From NCBI GenBank assembly GCA_016871175.1, contig VFZL01000019.1, positions 1 through 64,000 on the forward strand: a stretch of DNA of 64,000 nt, in the 5' to 3' direction. Below, piece by piece: positions 9,010 through 17,183 of this stretch (position 1 is the stretch's first letter; every line of letters starts with the position of its first letter). The DNA comes from Acidimicrobiia bacterium. GTDB lineage: Bacteria > Acidobacteriota > Vicinamibacteria > Vicinamibacterales > CAVVIG01. Position numbers and translations under genes: made by a program. Below the pieces are notes generated by a model, which was given only the letters and a program-made list of their open reading frames with translations, did not search any database and was not told the DNA's origin.

Positions 9010-9986
9010 GCGACGACGAGCAGGAACTGTCCTTCGTCGTTTATCCACCGACGAACCGGTTCGAAACCGGATTCCTGGAGCCGCCGTTCGACGTCATCGA
9101 CCCTGAACTTGTACGAGCTCTCGGTCCAGATGTACTCGCCGGCACGGAACTCGATCGAGAGATCGGCTCCCGGTACCTCGACACGTTGCCGCCGAAAGGA
9201 GACCAGGTGTATCTCCATCCTCGACTCGACGACGTTCCAGACGGCTCGATGGGCGAATCCGCCGATGTCGAAGGTGGCACCGAGCTCGCGGTTCAACCGA
9301 ACCAGCAGGTTCTTGTTGAACGCCGCCGTGAGGCCCGGCGGGTCGTCATACGCGGCCATCAGCTCGGGGAGTGGTTTGACGAGGTCGACGCCGAGAAGCA
9401 GACCGTCGAGCGGCCTGACGGCCCGGCGAATCGTGTCGAGCAGGGCCCGCATGCCGGGCGGATCGAAATTCCCGATGCTGGATCCGAGAAAGGCCACACA
9501 TAGACGGTCAACGTCGGAGCGTGCCTCTGATACCTCCAGCAGTCCCTCCTCGTACGGGTGCCGGTGCGTGTCGACGCGGAGACCGGAGAGCGTCGTCAAC
9601 GTCGCTTGGCCGGCCGCCAATGCCGACGCCGAGACATCGATGAGATCGATCTGCGCGACCCACCGACCAGGCGCGCAAGGCGTGGCTCGACCGGCGTTCA
9701 GGAGCCGACGCAGCTTGTCGCCATTGCCGCACCCGAGCTCGACGAGCCGATTGGGTCCACCGGCCGCATCGAGGATTGCGCCGCCGTGCGTGTCGAGGAG
9801 TCGACATTCGGCTCGCGTCACTGGATACCACGGCAGCCAGCAGATGGCGTCGAAGAGCGCCGAACTGAGATCGTCGTACAACGCCCGCGCAGGGAGCTGA
9901 CGTGGTGTCTGCGTGAGGTAGTGCCGGACGTCCTCGACTAACCAGGACGGCGCGACGGTGGTGCACGCTTGCAGCCCGCCGATCAC
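8997..9986 (-). CDS. egtD: L-histidine N-alpha-methyltransferase EgtD
   Basis: About 329 aa, the usual EgtD length. It trimethylates histidine to hercynine with SAM, the first step of ergothioneine synthesis in the cytoplasm. Seen: PRQLPARALYDDLSSALFDAI (EgtD N-terminal signature), the SAM motif NRLVELGCGNGDKLRRLL, the FLGSSIGNF motif, and the C-terminal ESSYKF segment. I chose the GTG at 9986, whose GTGA overlaps the egtB stop codon, giving translational coupling; the frame is open further upstream to 10280 but that part is a shadow of egtB. Together with egtB it supplies two of the pathway steps. No egtA, egtC or egtE is in the window. Confidence 0.93.
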   Translation of the reverse strand: MIGGLQACTTVAPSWLVEDVRHYLTQTPRQLPARALYDDLSSALFDAICWLPWYPVTRAECRLLDTHGGAILDAAGGPNRLVELGCGNGDKLRRLLNAGRATPCAPGRWVAQIDLIDVSASALAAGQATLTTLSGLRVDTHRHPYEEGLLEVSEARSDVDRLCVAFLGSSIGNFDPPGMRALLDTIRRAVRPLDGLLLGVDLVKPLPELMAAYDDPPGLTAAFNKNLLVRLNRELGATFDIGGFAHRAVWNVVESRMEIHLVSFRRQRVEVPGADLSIEFRAGEYIWTESSYKFRVDDVERRLQESGFEPVRRWINDEGQFLLVVALAQ

Positions 9987-11392
9987 GACGCGCTCCTCAC
10001 GCAGCGGAAGGTGGCATACACGTAGGGGTAGCGTGGTCGGAACCAGTTGCGGAACGTGGGCCGCAGGAGCTCTCGCGCTGTCGCGGTCGACGCGCCCTTC
10101 ATCACGAAGTGGGAGTCGTCGAAGAAATCCGCAGAGTACTCGGGGTAGCTCGGGCTCGCTGTGAATCCCGGAAGGGGACCGAACAGCGACGAGGTCCACT
10201 CCCATCCATTGCTGGCCAAGTCGTCGAGGCCCCACGCCGAGCGGCCCGCGGGGTGCGAGTCCACGGGCGTCGGATCCCACGTCGTGAAGTCAAAGGCTCC
10301 GTGACGCGATGCTGGGGTCTCGTTCCCCCACGGATACATGCGCGAACGCCCGGTAGGCGAGCCGTAGGCGGCATGCTGATACTCGGCTTTCGTCGCGAGG
10401 CGCCGACCACGCCAGCGTGCGAACGCGCTCGCCTCGGCATGGCTGACGAACACCGGCCACGACTCCGGGAGCGCCATTCGCTCGAAAAGGCCACGCCACC
10501 ACCACCGACCGCCTTCGCGCTCCCAGAAAGTGGGACGCGTCATGTTCTCGGCGCACACCCACACCCAGTCGTCGGCCGCCCAGTACTGCTCGCGCGAGTA
10601 CCCGCCGGCCTCGACGAACTCGGCGAACTCGGCGTTCGTCACGTTTCGCCGGTCCATAGAGAACGCCGGGACGTCGACGTCCAGCGAACCGAACTCGTTG
10701 TCCCACCCAAACGCAATGGTGTCGGGCGCGGCCCCCAAACGTACGCGACCCGCCGGGACGCAGCACTCCTCGTTCGATTGTGCCGCGCCCACCACTTGGG
10801 GCCGATACCCCGCCGGTGCACGCTTCAGTTCGTACGGCAAGCGGTGCCACATGTAGAGCATCGTCTCCTGGTGCATCGCTTCGTGCTCGAGCACCGTGTG
10901 AACCGCTTGTGAACGGTGCAGCAGCGGATGCCCTGGCACCTCGAGGGTCGCGTCCTCGAGGGTGGCGATCACCATGCGGTCTGCGGCGTCAACGAACTCG
11001 CGCACCGCCGAGCGTTCCGGCCATGCAGTGACGCGGCCTCGCTCGGGCGAGGATTCGTCGGGGTCGATCCCACGCGCGAACAGTCGATCGAGCGCCGGGT
11101 CGACGCCAGGACGGCCGAGTGCCTTCTTTACGAGCGTATTCATGCTGAACGCCGGAATATGCCCTTCGTAAAACACGATCGGATGGCGCAGCGCGATCGG
11201 CTTCTCGTAGTACGCCTCCGGCGAGAGAAGCGCGAAGAGCTGGGCTGTCCGGGCACGGTTCCTTCGATACCTCTCGATGGCTGTCAGGCGGAAGCCATCA
11301 GGAGAGGTCGACGCCGACGAAACCGCCTCTGACGGCAATCCGCTTGCGCTGTTCGAACCGGGCTCGCCGGTCACTTCTGAGCTTAGGTGCAT
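9983..11392 (-). CDS. egtB: Ergothioneine biosynthesis protein EgtB (sulfoxide synthase)
   Basis: 469 aa. A non-haem iron enzyme that couples hercynine to a thiol donor (gamma-glutamylcysteine or cysteine) with O2. An N-terminal DinB-like helical domain holds HPIVFYEGH (His70, His78) and HEAMHQE (His170, His174), matching the three-His iron site. The C-terminal half is a formylglycine-generating-enzyme-like fold, with NEFGSLDVDVPAFSMDRR, NVTNAEF, and RLATKAEYQHAA. The first 30 residues are Ser/Gly-rich and may be untranslated if a downstream start is used. It is the first gene of the egtB-egtD pair. Which thiol it uses cannot be told from sequence reading alone. Confidence 0.93.
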   Translation of the reverse strand: MHLSSEVTGEPGSNSASGLPSEAVSSASTSPDGFRLTAIERYRRNRARTAQLFALLSPEAYYEKPIALRHPIVFYEGHIPAFSMNTLVKKALGRPGVDPALDRLFARGIDPDESSPERGRVTAWPERSAVREFVDAADRMVIATLEDATLEVPGHPLLHRSQAVHTVLEHEAMHQETMLYMWHRLPYELKRAPAGYRPQVVGAAQSNEECCVPAGRVRLGAAPDTIAFGWDNEFGSLDVDVPAFSMDRRNVTNAEFAEFVEAGGYSREQYWAADDWVWVCAENMTRPTFWEREGGRWWWRGLFERMALPESWPVFVSHAEASAFARWRGRRLATKAEYQHAAYGSPTGRSRMYPWGNETPASRHGAFDFTTWDPTPVDSHPAGRSAWGLDDLASNGWEWTSSLFGPLPGFTASPSYPEYSADFFDDSHFVMKGASTATARELLRPTFRNWFRPRYPYVYATFRCVRSAS

Positions 11393-11744
11393 GAGACAAG
11401 GCTCAGGTGCTGGGGGTGGGTCCCGCAGTATGGAGATACACTCAGTGTTAGGTTAGATGCAACCTCAGCCACGTCAGTTTCAGGATTAGCGGCGCCGCGC
11501 GTTGAGCCGACCGAGCGCCTCTCGACCCACTCGCCTCGGGCGGAGTCGTCATCAACATCGTGTTCCTTGCCCTTAGCCAGACAGTGGCGTGGGACGCAGA
11601 CCAGGCGATAGTGACTTGTTGGACGAAGAACCTCTCTCAGTACAATGCGCGGGAACGAAGCGGTTCGCGGAGTCTAGGAGTCGGCCTCGAACGCATCCGC
11701 AGTGGTGATGGCGCGCACCGTGGCACGCGTCGAGTGGTCGTGTC
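11393..11744. other. Intergenic region between egtB and the RNA methyltransferase gene
   Basis: 352 nt without a supported gene. It contains an ACACT-C-AGTGT interrupted palindrome at 11438-11448 and a nearby AGGTT-AGATGC-AACCT inverted repeat at about 11450-11465, either of which could be an operator or leader structure for egtB. A promoter candidate for the next gene is listed separately. Confidence 0.4.
11619..11646 (+). promoter_or_regulatory. Candidate sigma70-type promoter for the RNA methyltransferase gene
   Basis: TTGGAC (11619-11624), a 16-nt spacer and TACAAT (11641-11646) form a reasonable -35/-10 pair, about 95 nt before the GTG at 11745. It is a motif match only. Confidence 0.4.
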
Positions 11745-13040
11745 GTGCTCGAGGTCGGACAAGAGATCACGATCGAGATCGAGAAGCCTGCGGCAGGCGG
11801 TCGGATGATCGCGCGGGCGGACGGGCAGGTCGTGCTCGTCGCCGACGCGATTCCGGGCGAGCGCGTGGTGGCGCAGGTCACGCGCGTCACCAAGGGCCTG
11901 GCGTTCGCGGACACGCGACGCGTACAGACCGCGTCACCGGATCGCCGTCAACCCTTCGTCGATCCTGCGTGCGGGGGCTCCGCGTACACGCACATCGACT
12001 ACGCGCGGCAGCTCACGATCAAGGGCGAGGTCATCGTCGACGTGCTCACGCGCATCGGACGTCTCCGTTCTGCCGAGCCCGTGCGGGTGGCGCCGTCCCG
12101 CGAGGACGGGTATCGGATGCGGGCGCGTCTGCACCGATATGGCTCTCGGCTCGGATTCTTTCGGGAGGGTACCCACGAGGTCTGTGACGCCCGCCCCACG
12201 CGGCAGCTCTTGGAGACGTCGTGCGATGTGCTCGACGCAATTGCGGCGCGACTGAATGCCGTCGGCGCCGCCGGGGTGCGGCAGGTCGAGATGGCCGAGA
12301 ACCTCGATGCGTCGCTTCGCGCTATTCACCTCGAGTCGCGCGACCCCCTACCGTCGTCCGAGCTGGCCCCCGTCGGCCACGTGTCAGGCGTCACCGGCGT
12401 GCTCGTCACCGGGCCCGCGCGGCACGGGATGGCACCCGAAACGCGACTGGTCTCTGGTGACGCGTACGTCGTCGACCGCTTGGAGGTCGAGGGGAGGACG
12501 GTGCGATTTCGGCGCCACGTTCGCGCGTTCTTTCAAGGCAACCGCCACCTCTTAGGCGATCTCGTGGCGCATGTCACGGCGCTGACCGCGGAAGCACCTC
12601 GCGTCCTTGACCTGTACGCCGGTGTGGGCCTCTTCGCCGTGTCCATCGCGACGGCGCGCGGTTCCCGGGTCATTGCGGTGGAGGGCGATCCGTTTGCCGC
12701 GCGAGACTTGGTAATCAATGCTGCGAACGGCGCGAGTCCTCCTGGTCAAGTCACCGTGGCGCACCGCTCTGTGGAGCACTATCTCAAGAACTCACCGCCC
12801 GCGGTCGATCTCGTGGTGCTGGACCCGCCGCGTACTGGGCTGTCGCCGGACGCCCTGCGCGGGCTCATGGCGCTGCGTGCCCCACGGCTGGTCTACGTCT
12901 CGTGTGACGTGGCGACGCTGGCCCGCGACGTGCGGCAACTGGTCGAAGCGGGAGGCTATCGACCGGAACGGATCGAGGCCTTCGATCTCTTCCCGAATAC
13001 GCCACACGTGGAAACGGTGATCCTGCTCGGCCGTCGGTGA
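11745..13040 (+). CDS. RlmD/TrmA-family RNA (uracil-C5) methyltransferase, lacking the Fe-S cysteines
   Basis: 431 aa from a GTG start. An N-terminal TRAM domain (about 1-60) is followed by a linker domain and a SAM-dependent fold with RVLDLYAGVGLFAVSIA, DLVVLDPPRTGL and YVSCDVATLARD, the last carrying the catalytic Cys near residue 386. It should methylate C5 of a uridine in tRNA or 23S rRNA. The RlmD-type 4Fe-4S site is not complete: where relatives have CxxxxxCGGC, this protein reads PACGGSAYTH, with one Cys only. It therefore fits the cluster-less members of the family. The exact target base is not predictable. Convergent with the hydrolase gene that follows. Confidence 0.9.
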   Translation: MLEVGQEITIEIEKPAAGGRMIARADGQVVLVADAIPGERVVAQVTRVTKGLAFADTRRVQTASPDRRQPFVDPACGGSAYTHIDYARQLTIKGEVIVDVLTRIGRLRSAEPVRVAPSREDGYRMRARLHRYGSRLGFFREGTHEVCDARPTRQLLETSCDVLDAIAARLNAVGAAGVRQVEMAENLDASLRAIHLESRDPLPSSELAPVGHVSGVTGVLVTGPARHGMAPETRLVSGDAYVVDRLEVEGRTVRFRRHVRAFFQGNRHLLGDLVAHVTALTAEAPRVLDLYAGVGLFAVSIATARGSRVIAVEGDPFAARDLVINAANGASPPGQVTVAHRSVEHYLKNSPPAVDLVVLDPPRTGLSPDALRGLMALRAPRLVYVSCDVATLARDVRQLVEAGGYRPERIEAFDLFPNTPHVETVILLGRR

Positions 13041-13070
13041 GCCCGCTGGCGCCGTGATCGCGAGCCGCAC

Positions 13071-13775
13071 TCAGCGTGCCCGTGCGTCTGACGTCTGCGC
13101 CGCGTTGAGGAAGCCCTCGAAGAGCGGCCTGAACTCACCCGTGCGCCAGAAGTTCTCTGGGTGCCACTGAACGCCCAGGCAGAAGGGCACCGCGGGATCC
13201 TCGATTGCTTCGACCATGCCGTCGGGTGCCGTAGCCGTGACCTTGAACCCTGGGGCGACATCCTTCACCGCCTGGTGATGACGGCTGTTCACGTCGATGG
13301 AGTCGCTCTCCAGTCGCTCGCGCAACAGCGAGGCCAGCAGCGAGTCTTTCTCGACCCACACTTCGTGTGCGCGTGAGAACGGTTGGTTCGGTGGAACCTT
13401 GAGGTTGTGCTCGAGTGAGCCGGTCTGCTCCGAGGCGATGTCCTGGATCAGATTTCCGCCGCAGGCAACGTTCAGCACTTGGATGCCCCGACAGATGGCG
13501 AGAATCGGCAGATGCCGTTTGCGCGCCTCCTTCACCAGGGCAAGCTCGAATGCGTCGCGTTCGGGCTCCACGTCGGTCAGCGACTCGTGCGGGGCGCCGC
13601 CGTAGTGCTCCGGCGCAATATCCCCGCCCCCCGTGAGCATCACGCCGTCGGTGCCCTCGAGGGCGTCGTCGAGGGCCATTGATGGATCGAGGATGCGGAC
13701 TTCCCCACCGACGTGGAGGAGAGCCTGACGATAATCCTCGAGCTTACGACACGCCGTGATACCGATGACCGCCAT
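13071..13775 (-). CDS. Class I glutamine amidotransferase-like gamma-glutamyl hydrolase (peptidase C26)
   Basis: 234 aa, cytoplasmic. It has the PuuD-like layout: MLTGGGDIAPEHYGG (residues 46-60), nucleophile Cys95 in ILAICRGIQVLN, and the His/Glu pair in VQWHPENFW near the C-terminus. PuuD cleaves gamma-glutamyl-GABA in putrescine degradation; many relatives hydrolyse other gamma-glutamyl amides, so the substrate is uncertain. No putrescine genes lie nearby. It is on the minus strand, 30 nt from the end of the convergent methyltransferase gene and 131 nt downstream of argS, so it may be co-transcribed with argS. Confidence 0.9.
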   Translation of the reverse strand: MAVIGITACRKLEDYRQALLHVGGEVRILDPSMALDDALEGTDGVMLTGGGDIAPEHYGGAPHESLTDVEPERDAFELALVKEARKRHLPILAICRGIQVLNVACGGNLIQDIASEQTGSLEHNLKVPPNQPFSRAHEVWVEKDSLLASLLRERLESDSIDVNSRHHQAVKDVAPGFKVTATAPDGMVEAIEDPAVPFCLGVQWHPENFWRTGEFRPLFEGFLNAAQTSDARAR

Positions 13776-13906
13776 GCCTCACCGTTGGCTTGCAAAAGGG
13801 GGCCACCGGTCGACAGGATGGACCCTCACTACCTCGACTGTCGCGCGCGCCGTTCACTCGCGGAGCCGTGAGCCGCAGGCGTTCGAATGCCTGTGGGGCC
13901 ATGCTG

Positions 13907-15907
13907 CTACATCCGGGCCGGAACTTCAATCCCCATCAAATCCAGGGCCTTGGTCAGTTGGACCCGGAGGTACGCCACGCCGGCCGCCCGCCATCGCTGC
14001 CGATCGGGGTCCTCTTCGGCCACAATCGGATACTTGTGATAAAAGGCACTGAAGAGTTGTGCGAGGCCAAAGGCGTACTTCGCCAGTCCCGAGAACTCAA
14101 GGGCGCGGACGACCTGCTCGACAATCTCATCCAGGCGTGACGCCTCGGTGACCAGTGCCCACAGGTCGTGCGGGTCGTCTGGTCCACTAAGCTCATCAGG
14201 TCTGAGCGCGTCCAAACTCGTCAGGATATCGGCCTCCGAGATACCCTTCCGCTCCTTCAGCGTCTTGAGGATGTTCTGGGCACGTACCGCCGCATACTGC
14301 AGGTAGGGACCCGTCTCGCCCTCGAAGCTGAGCGCCTCTGAGATGTCGAACACGATGAGCTTGCCTCGCGAGAACTTCAACATGAAGTAGCGGATGGCCG
14401 CGACGGCGATCTGGCTGGCCACGCGCCGACACTCGTCCGGTGCGAACTCCGGGTTGCGCGCGGCCACCTCCTGTGCGGCCTTGTCGGTGAGCAGATCGAG
14501 CATGTCGTCGACCTTCACGCCCAGCCCCTTACGGCCCGACACTTCCACGAACGGCTTCTTCTGCGCGTCGCCGTCGTCGGACGAGTACCCCAGCTCACGC
14601 GCGGTCTCGTGCGAGAGCGCCACCATTTCGTACGAGAAATGAATCGAGTTCTCCGCTTCGCGAGGGTGGCCGAGCGTTCGTAACGCCTGACTCAGCAGCG
14701 CCTGCAGGTACATTTGGCGGGAGTCGATGACGTTGAGGATTCGTGAGGCGTTGCCAAATGTCGGCGCGGTGGGATCAGTGTCGCCTGAAGTCGTCGCCCA
14801 GAGCACCTGTCCTGTGTGCTGCGTCAGAAGCCGCTTATACCGGAAGTCGCGCCCGAGCAGGCCAAACTTCCAGAACTGGTTCGCGATGTCCTTCCCCACA
14901 TACGTGACCACGCCGTTCGAGCGGACGATGACTTTCTCGCGGGTGTCAGCTCCGCTATCGTCTCCCGCGCTCTCGGCGTCGCCCGCATCACCGGCCTCCT
15001 CCTCGATGCGCATCACCCAACACCCGGCGAGCTTCCCCTCGGTCTGCAGGAACACCGCCCCTTGTGCCCTCAGGATGTCGAACGCGTGGGCCCAGAACTT
15101 CAGCCGAAGGATGTCCCCTTCGTACGTCAACAGGTCATAGGTCACATTCAGGCGCGCCATCGTCTTCAGATGCGCGCGCACGATCCGATCGACGATGAGC
15201 GCACCCATCTCGGCGACGGCCCCCGCGCCCTGTTCGAGGTCGTGAAGCGTCGCCGCGCGAACGGCGAGGTGCGCGTTGTCCTCGTCGTACCACTCCGTCA
15301 CGCGAGAGTACAGATCCCAGCAGTAGTAATCGAACCGGGTGGTGTCGGCAATGCGCCGAACATCGTCCAACTCGCGATGCTCGAGCTCTCGAAAGCCCAC
15401 GATGACGTCCGCGACCTGGACACCGGTGTCGTCGATGTAGTTCTGCACTTCGACGGCCGTTCCCTGGTGGCGCAGCACCCGCGCCAACGTGTCGCCCAGC
15501 GCGGCGTTGCGCAGATGGCCGATGTGCGCCGCCTTGTTGGGATTGATCGCGGTGTGCTCGACGACAACCTTTTCGTGCGCGACAGGCGACGCCGCGACGT
15601 CGCCGCGCACCCGCGGCCGCACGTACGCAGGTCGATCCACGAACAGGTTGAGATAGCCGTTCGGCGCAACATCGATGCGAGCGATGCCGGGAATCGGTCC
15701 GATGGCGGCGGCGATCTCCTGCGAGATCGACTTGGGCGCCTTCCGCAGCGGGCGTGCCAGTTGGAAGGCGACGGTCACCGCTAGATCGCCGAGCGCCCGG
15801 CTCGGGGGCACCTCCACATTGAACGCGGGCACCTCGACCTGGGGAAACGTGCGCCTGACCGCATCGGTGACGGCGGCGTGGACAGCTCGTTGAACGATCA
15901 GAATCAT
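13907..15907 (-). CDS. argS: Arginyl-tRNA synthetase
   Basis: 666 aa, somewhat longer than the common 550-590. Charges tRNA-Arg in the cytoplasm. Seen: N-terminal additional domain (about 1-100) with the SRALGDLAV and APNGYLNLFV segments; class I signature HIGH at 128-131 in NPNKAAHIGHLRNAALGD; and the C-terminal anticodon-binding domain with YLQYAAVRAQNIL. The KMSKS loop is replaced by a GRKGLGVKVDDML sequence, as in many ArgRS enzymes. Extra length lies in a mid-protein acidic insertion (EEAGDAGDAESAGDDSGADT). Start at 15907 is ATG; no clear RBS was needed to choose it because the family N-terminus begins close by. Confidence 0.95.
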   Translation of the reverse strand: MILIVQRAVHAAVTDAVRRTFPQVEVPAFNVEVPPSRALGDLAVTVAFQLARPLRKAPKSISQEIAAAIGPIPGIARIDVAPNGYLNLFVDRPAYVRPRVRGDVAASPVAHEKVVVEHTAINPNKAAHIGHLRNAALGDTLARVLRHQGTAVEVQNYIDDTGVQVADVIVGFRELEHRELDDVRRIADTTRFDYYCWDLYSRVTEWYDEDNAHLAVRAATLHDLEQGAGAVAEMGALIVDRIVRAHLKTMARLNVTYDLLTYEGDILRLKFWAHAFDILRAQGAVFLQTEGKLAGCWVMRIEEEAGDAGDAESAGDDSGADTREKVIVRSNGVVTYVGKDIANQFWKFGLLGRDFRYKRLLTQHTGQVLWATTSGDTDPTAPTFGNASRILNVIDSRQMYLQALLSQALRTLGHPREAENSIHFSYEMVALSHETARELGYSSDDGDAQKKPFVEVSGRKGLGVKVDDMLDLLTDKAAQEVAARNPEFAPDECRRVASQIAVAAIRYFMLKFSRGKLIVFDISEALSFEGETGPYLQYAAVRAQNILKTLKERKGISEADILTSLDALRPDELSGPDDPHDLWALVTEASRLDEIVEQVVRALEFSGLAKYAFGLAQLFSAFYHKYPIVAEEDPDRQRWRAAGVAYLRVQLTKALDLMGIEVPARM

Positions 15908-15925
15908 GCGTGTGATGGGTTACGA

Positions 15926-16534
15926 TTACGTGTCGTGAGCCAGATGACTCGTGAGCATCTCATGGTCGGCTGGGGTGTTGATGTTGGCCAGCAACCGTTG
16001 TGGATCGCCCATGGCCGCCAGCTCTGCGCCAGTGACCTCACGCAGGCGGAGCCGGGCGAAGAGCGCCTTGACCGCGAGTTGGCCTTCGGCGAGTCGCTCG
16101 GCGACCACCGGCAAACAGGTGGGCGCGCGGTACACGGCGCACAGCGGATGGTAGCGCTGCTCGGTCTTCGGGACCACGACGTCCACGTCCGTCTGGCCGG
16201 TGAGCGCCACCAATTGGGTGAGGAACGCGCTCGTGAGGCCCGGCATGTCGCAGGCCACGATCGCGACCAGGTCGTGGCGCGCGGCCCGCAGAGCCGCCTC
16301 GATGCCCGCGAGCGGCCCGAGACCGGGATGCTCGTCGGGGACCCACCGGACATGGGCCGGCAGGTCATTCGCCACGGGCGTGTCGCCGCCGACAATCGAC
16401 ACGTCGTCGGAAACCAGCGACAGGACTTCGACCTGTCGATCGCGGATCGTCCGACCTCCAATCACGAGCGCACCTTTGTCGTGTCCGCCGTAGCGGGTTG
16501 CTCGTCCGCCAATCAGGATCGCAGCACTGAGCAC
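15926..16534 (-). CDS. mobA: Molybdenum cofactor guanylyltransferase MobA
   Basis: 202 aa from a GTG start at 16534. It transfers GMP from GTP to molybdopterin-Mo to form the guanine dinucleotide cofactor. The N-terminus has the nucleotidyltransferase signature ILIGGRATRYGGHDKGALVI, in which the usual GGxSxRMGxDKA is slightly changed (R-A-T-R-Y), then LVAIVACDMPGL with the metal-binding Asp, and HPLCAVYR. It lies 18 nt upstream of argS on the same strand, so the two are probably co-transcribed; this is positional rather than functional. No molybdoenzyme is present in the window. MocA/CofC-type relatives share the fold, but the CDMPGL and HPLCAVYR motifs favour MobA. Confidence 0.88.
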   Translation of the reverse strand: MLSAAILIGGRATRYGGHDKGALVIGGRTIRDRQVEVLSLVSDDVSIVGGDTPVANDLPAHVRWVPDEHPGLGPLAGIEAALRAARHDLVAIVACDMPGLTSAFLTQLVALTGQTDVDVVVPKTEQRYHPLCAVYRAPTCLPVVAERLAEGQLAVKALFARLRLREVTGAELAAMGDPQRLLANINTPADHEMLTSHLAHDT

Positions 16535-16563
16535 GGTCCGGTGATCTTACTCGCAGCCTGACT

Positions 16564-17181
16564 ATGCGCGAAGACGGAGTCGGACGCGTTCTCGTGGCGA
16601 GCCTGCACCAAAGCATCGCGGAGAGCCTGCCGTCCCGATTGCCGTTCTATGAGAACTGGCTGACGGCGGTCGGTCTGCGCGAGGGAACGATTGGCCTGGC
16701 GCCGACCTACGCGGTGCTCAGCTTCTTGCGCCAGGAGGGCGAGTCGTACCACGTGATCACCACCAAGGCCGGGATGTATGCAGCCGAGTGGACGGTCCAG
16801 TCGATGCCCAGTTTCCGCCGATCGGCTATTCGCTCGATGCCCGTGTGGCTGCGGGGACGCATGCTTCTACGCGTGCTCGACGGCCTCGTCCGGAGCAGCT
16901 ACTCAGGCAGCCGCGCAGTGGGCACGGTCCGCGGCGGCATCGCGCAGATTGATTTGCGCTCCTCCCTGTTTTGTGCGGTTCGCGAGCCGGTCGGACATGA
17001 CCTGTGTGGGTTCTACGCCGCCGCTTGCACACGGCTCTTGGCTCTGTTCGATCTCCAGGCGCAGGCCCGCGTCATCTCGTGCCGAGGCGCTGGCCAGCCG
17101 GCCTGTCTGCTGACGACGCCCCCCCTGGGCGCGGTGTCTTCGTCTGATGTGGCCGTCGGTGGCTCGGGGCAGGCTGGGTAG
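16564..17181 (+). CDS. V4R-like (4-vinyl reductase type) ligand-binding domain protein
   Basis: 205 aa, cytoplasmic, no signal. The C-terminal 70 residues fit the V4R pattern, a small-molecule-binding fold. They read HDLCGFYAAACTRLLALF followed by ISCRGAGQPACLL, i.e. a C...FY segment, then the paired C-x-x-x-G-x-x-x-C. The N-terminal half (YAVLSFLRQEGESYHVIT, AGMYAAEWTV) is helical and matches nothing I can name. The final 25 residues are a Ser/Gly-rich tail. V4R domains sense or bind hydrocarbons, haem-like or chlorophyll intermediates, but no ligand can be assigned. Divergent from mobA by 29 nt and two nt upstream of the TPR gene, so probably in one operon with it. Confidence 0.7.
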   Translation: MREDGVGRVLVASLHQSIAESLPSRLPFYENWLTAVGLREGTIGLAPTYAVLSFLRQEGESYHVITTKAGMYAAEWTVQSMPSFRRSAIRSMPVWLRGRMLLRVLDGLVRSSYSGSRAVGTVRGGIAQIDLRSSLFCAVREPVGHDLCGFYAAACTRLLALFDLQAQARVISCRGAGQPACLLTTPPLGAVSSSDVAVGGSGQAG

Positions 17182-17183
17182 CG

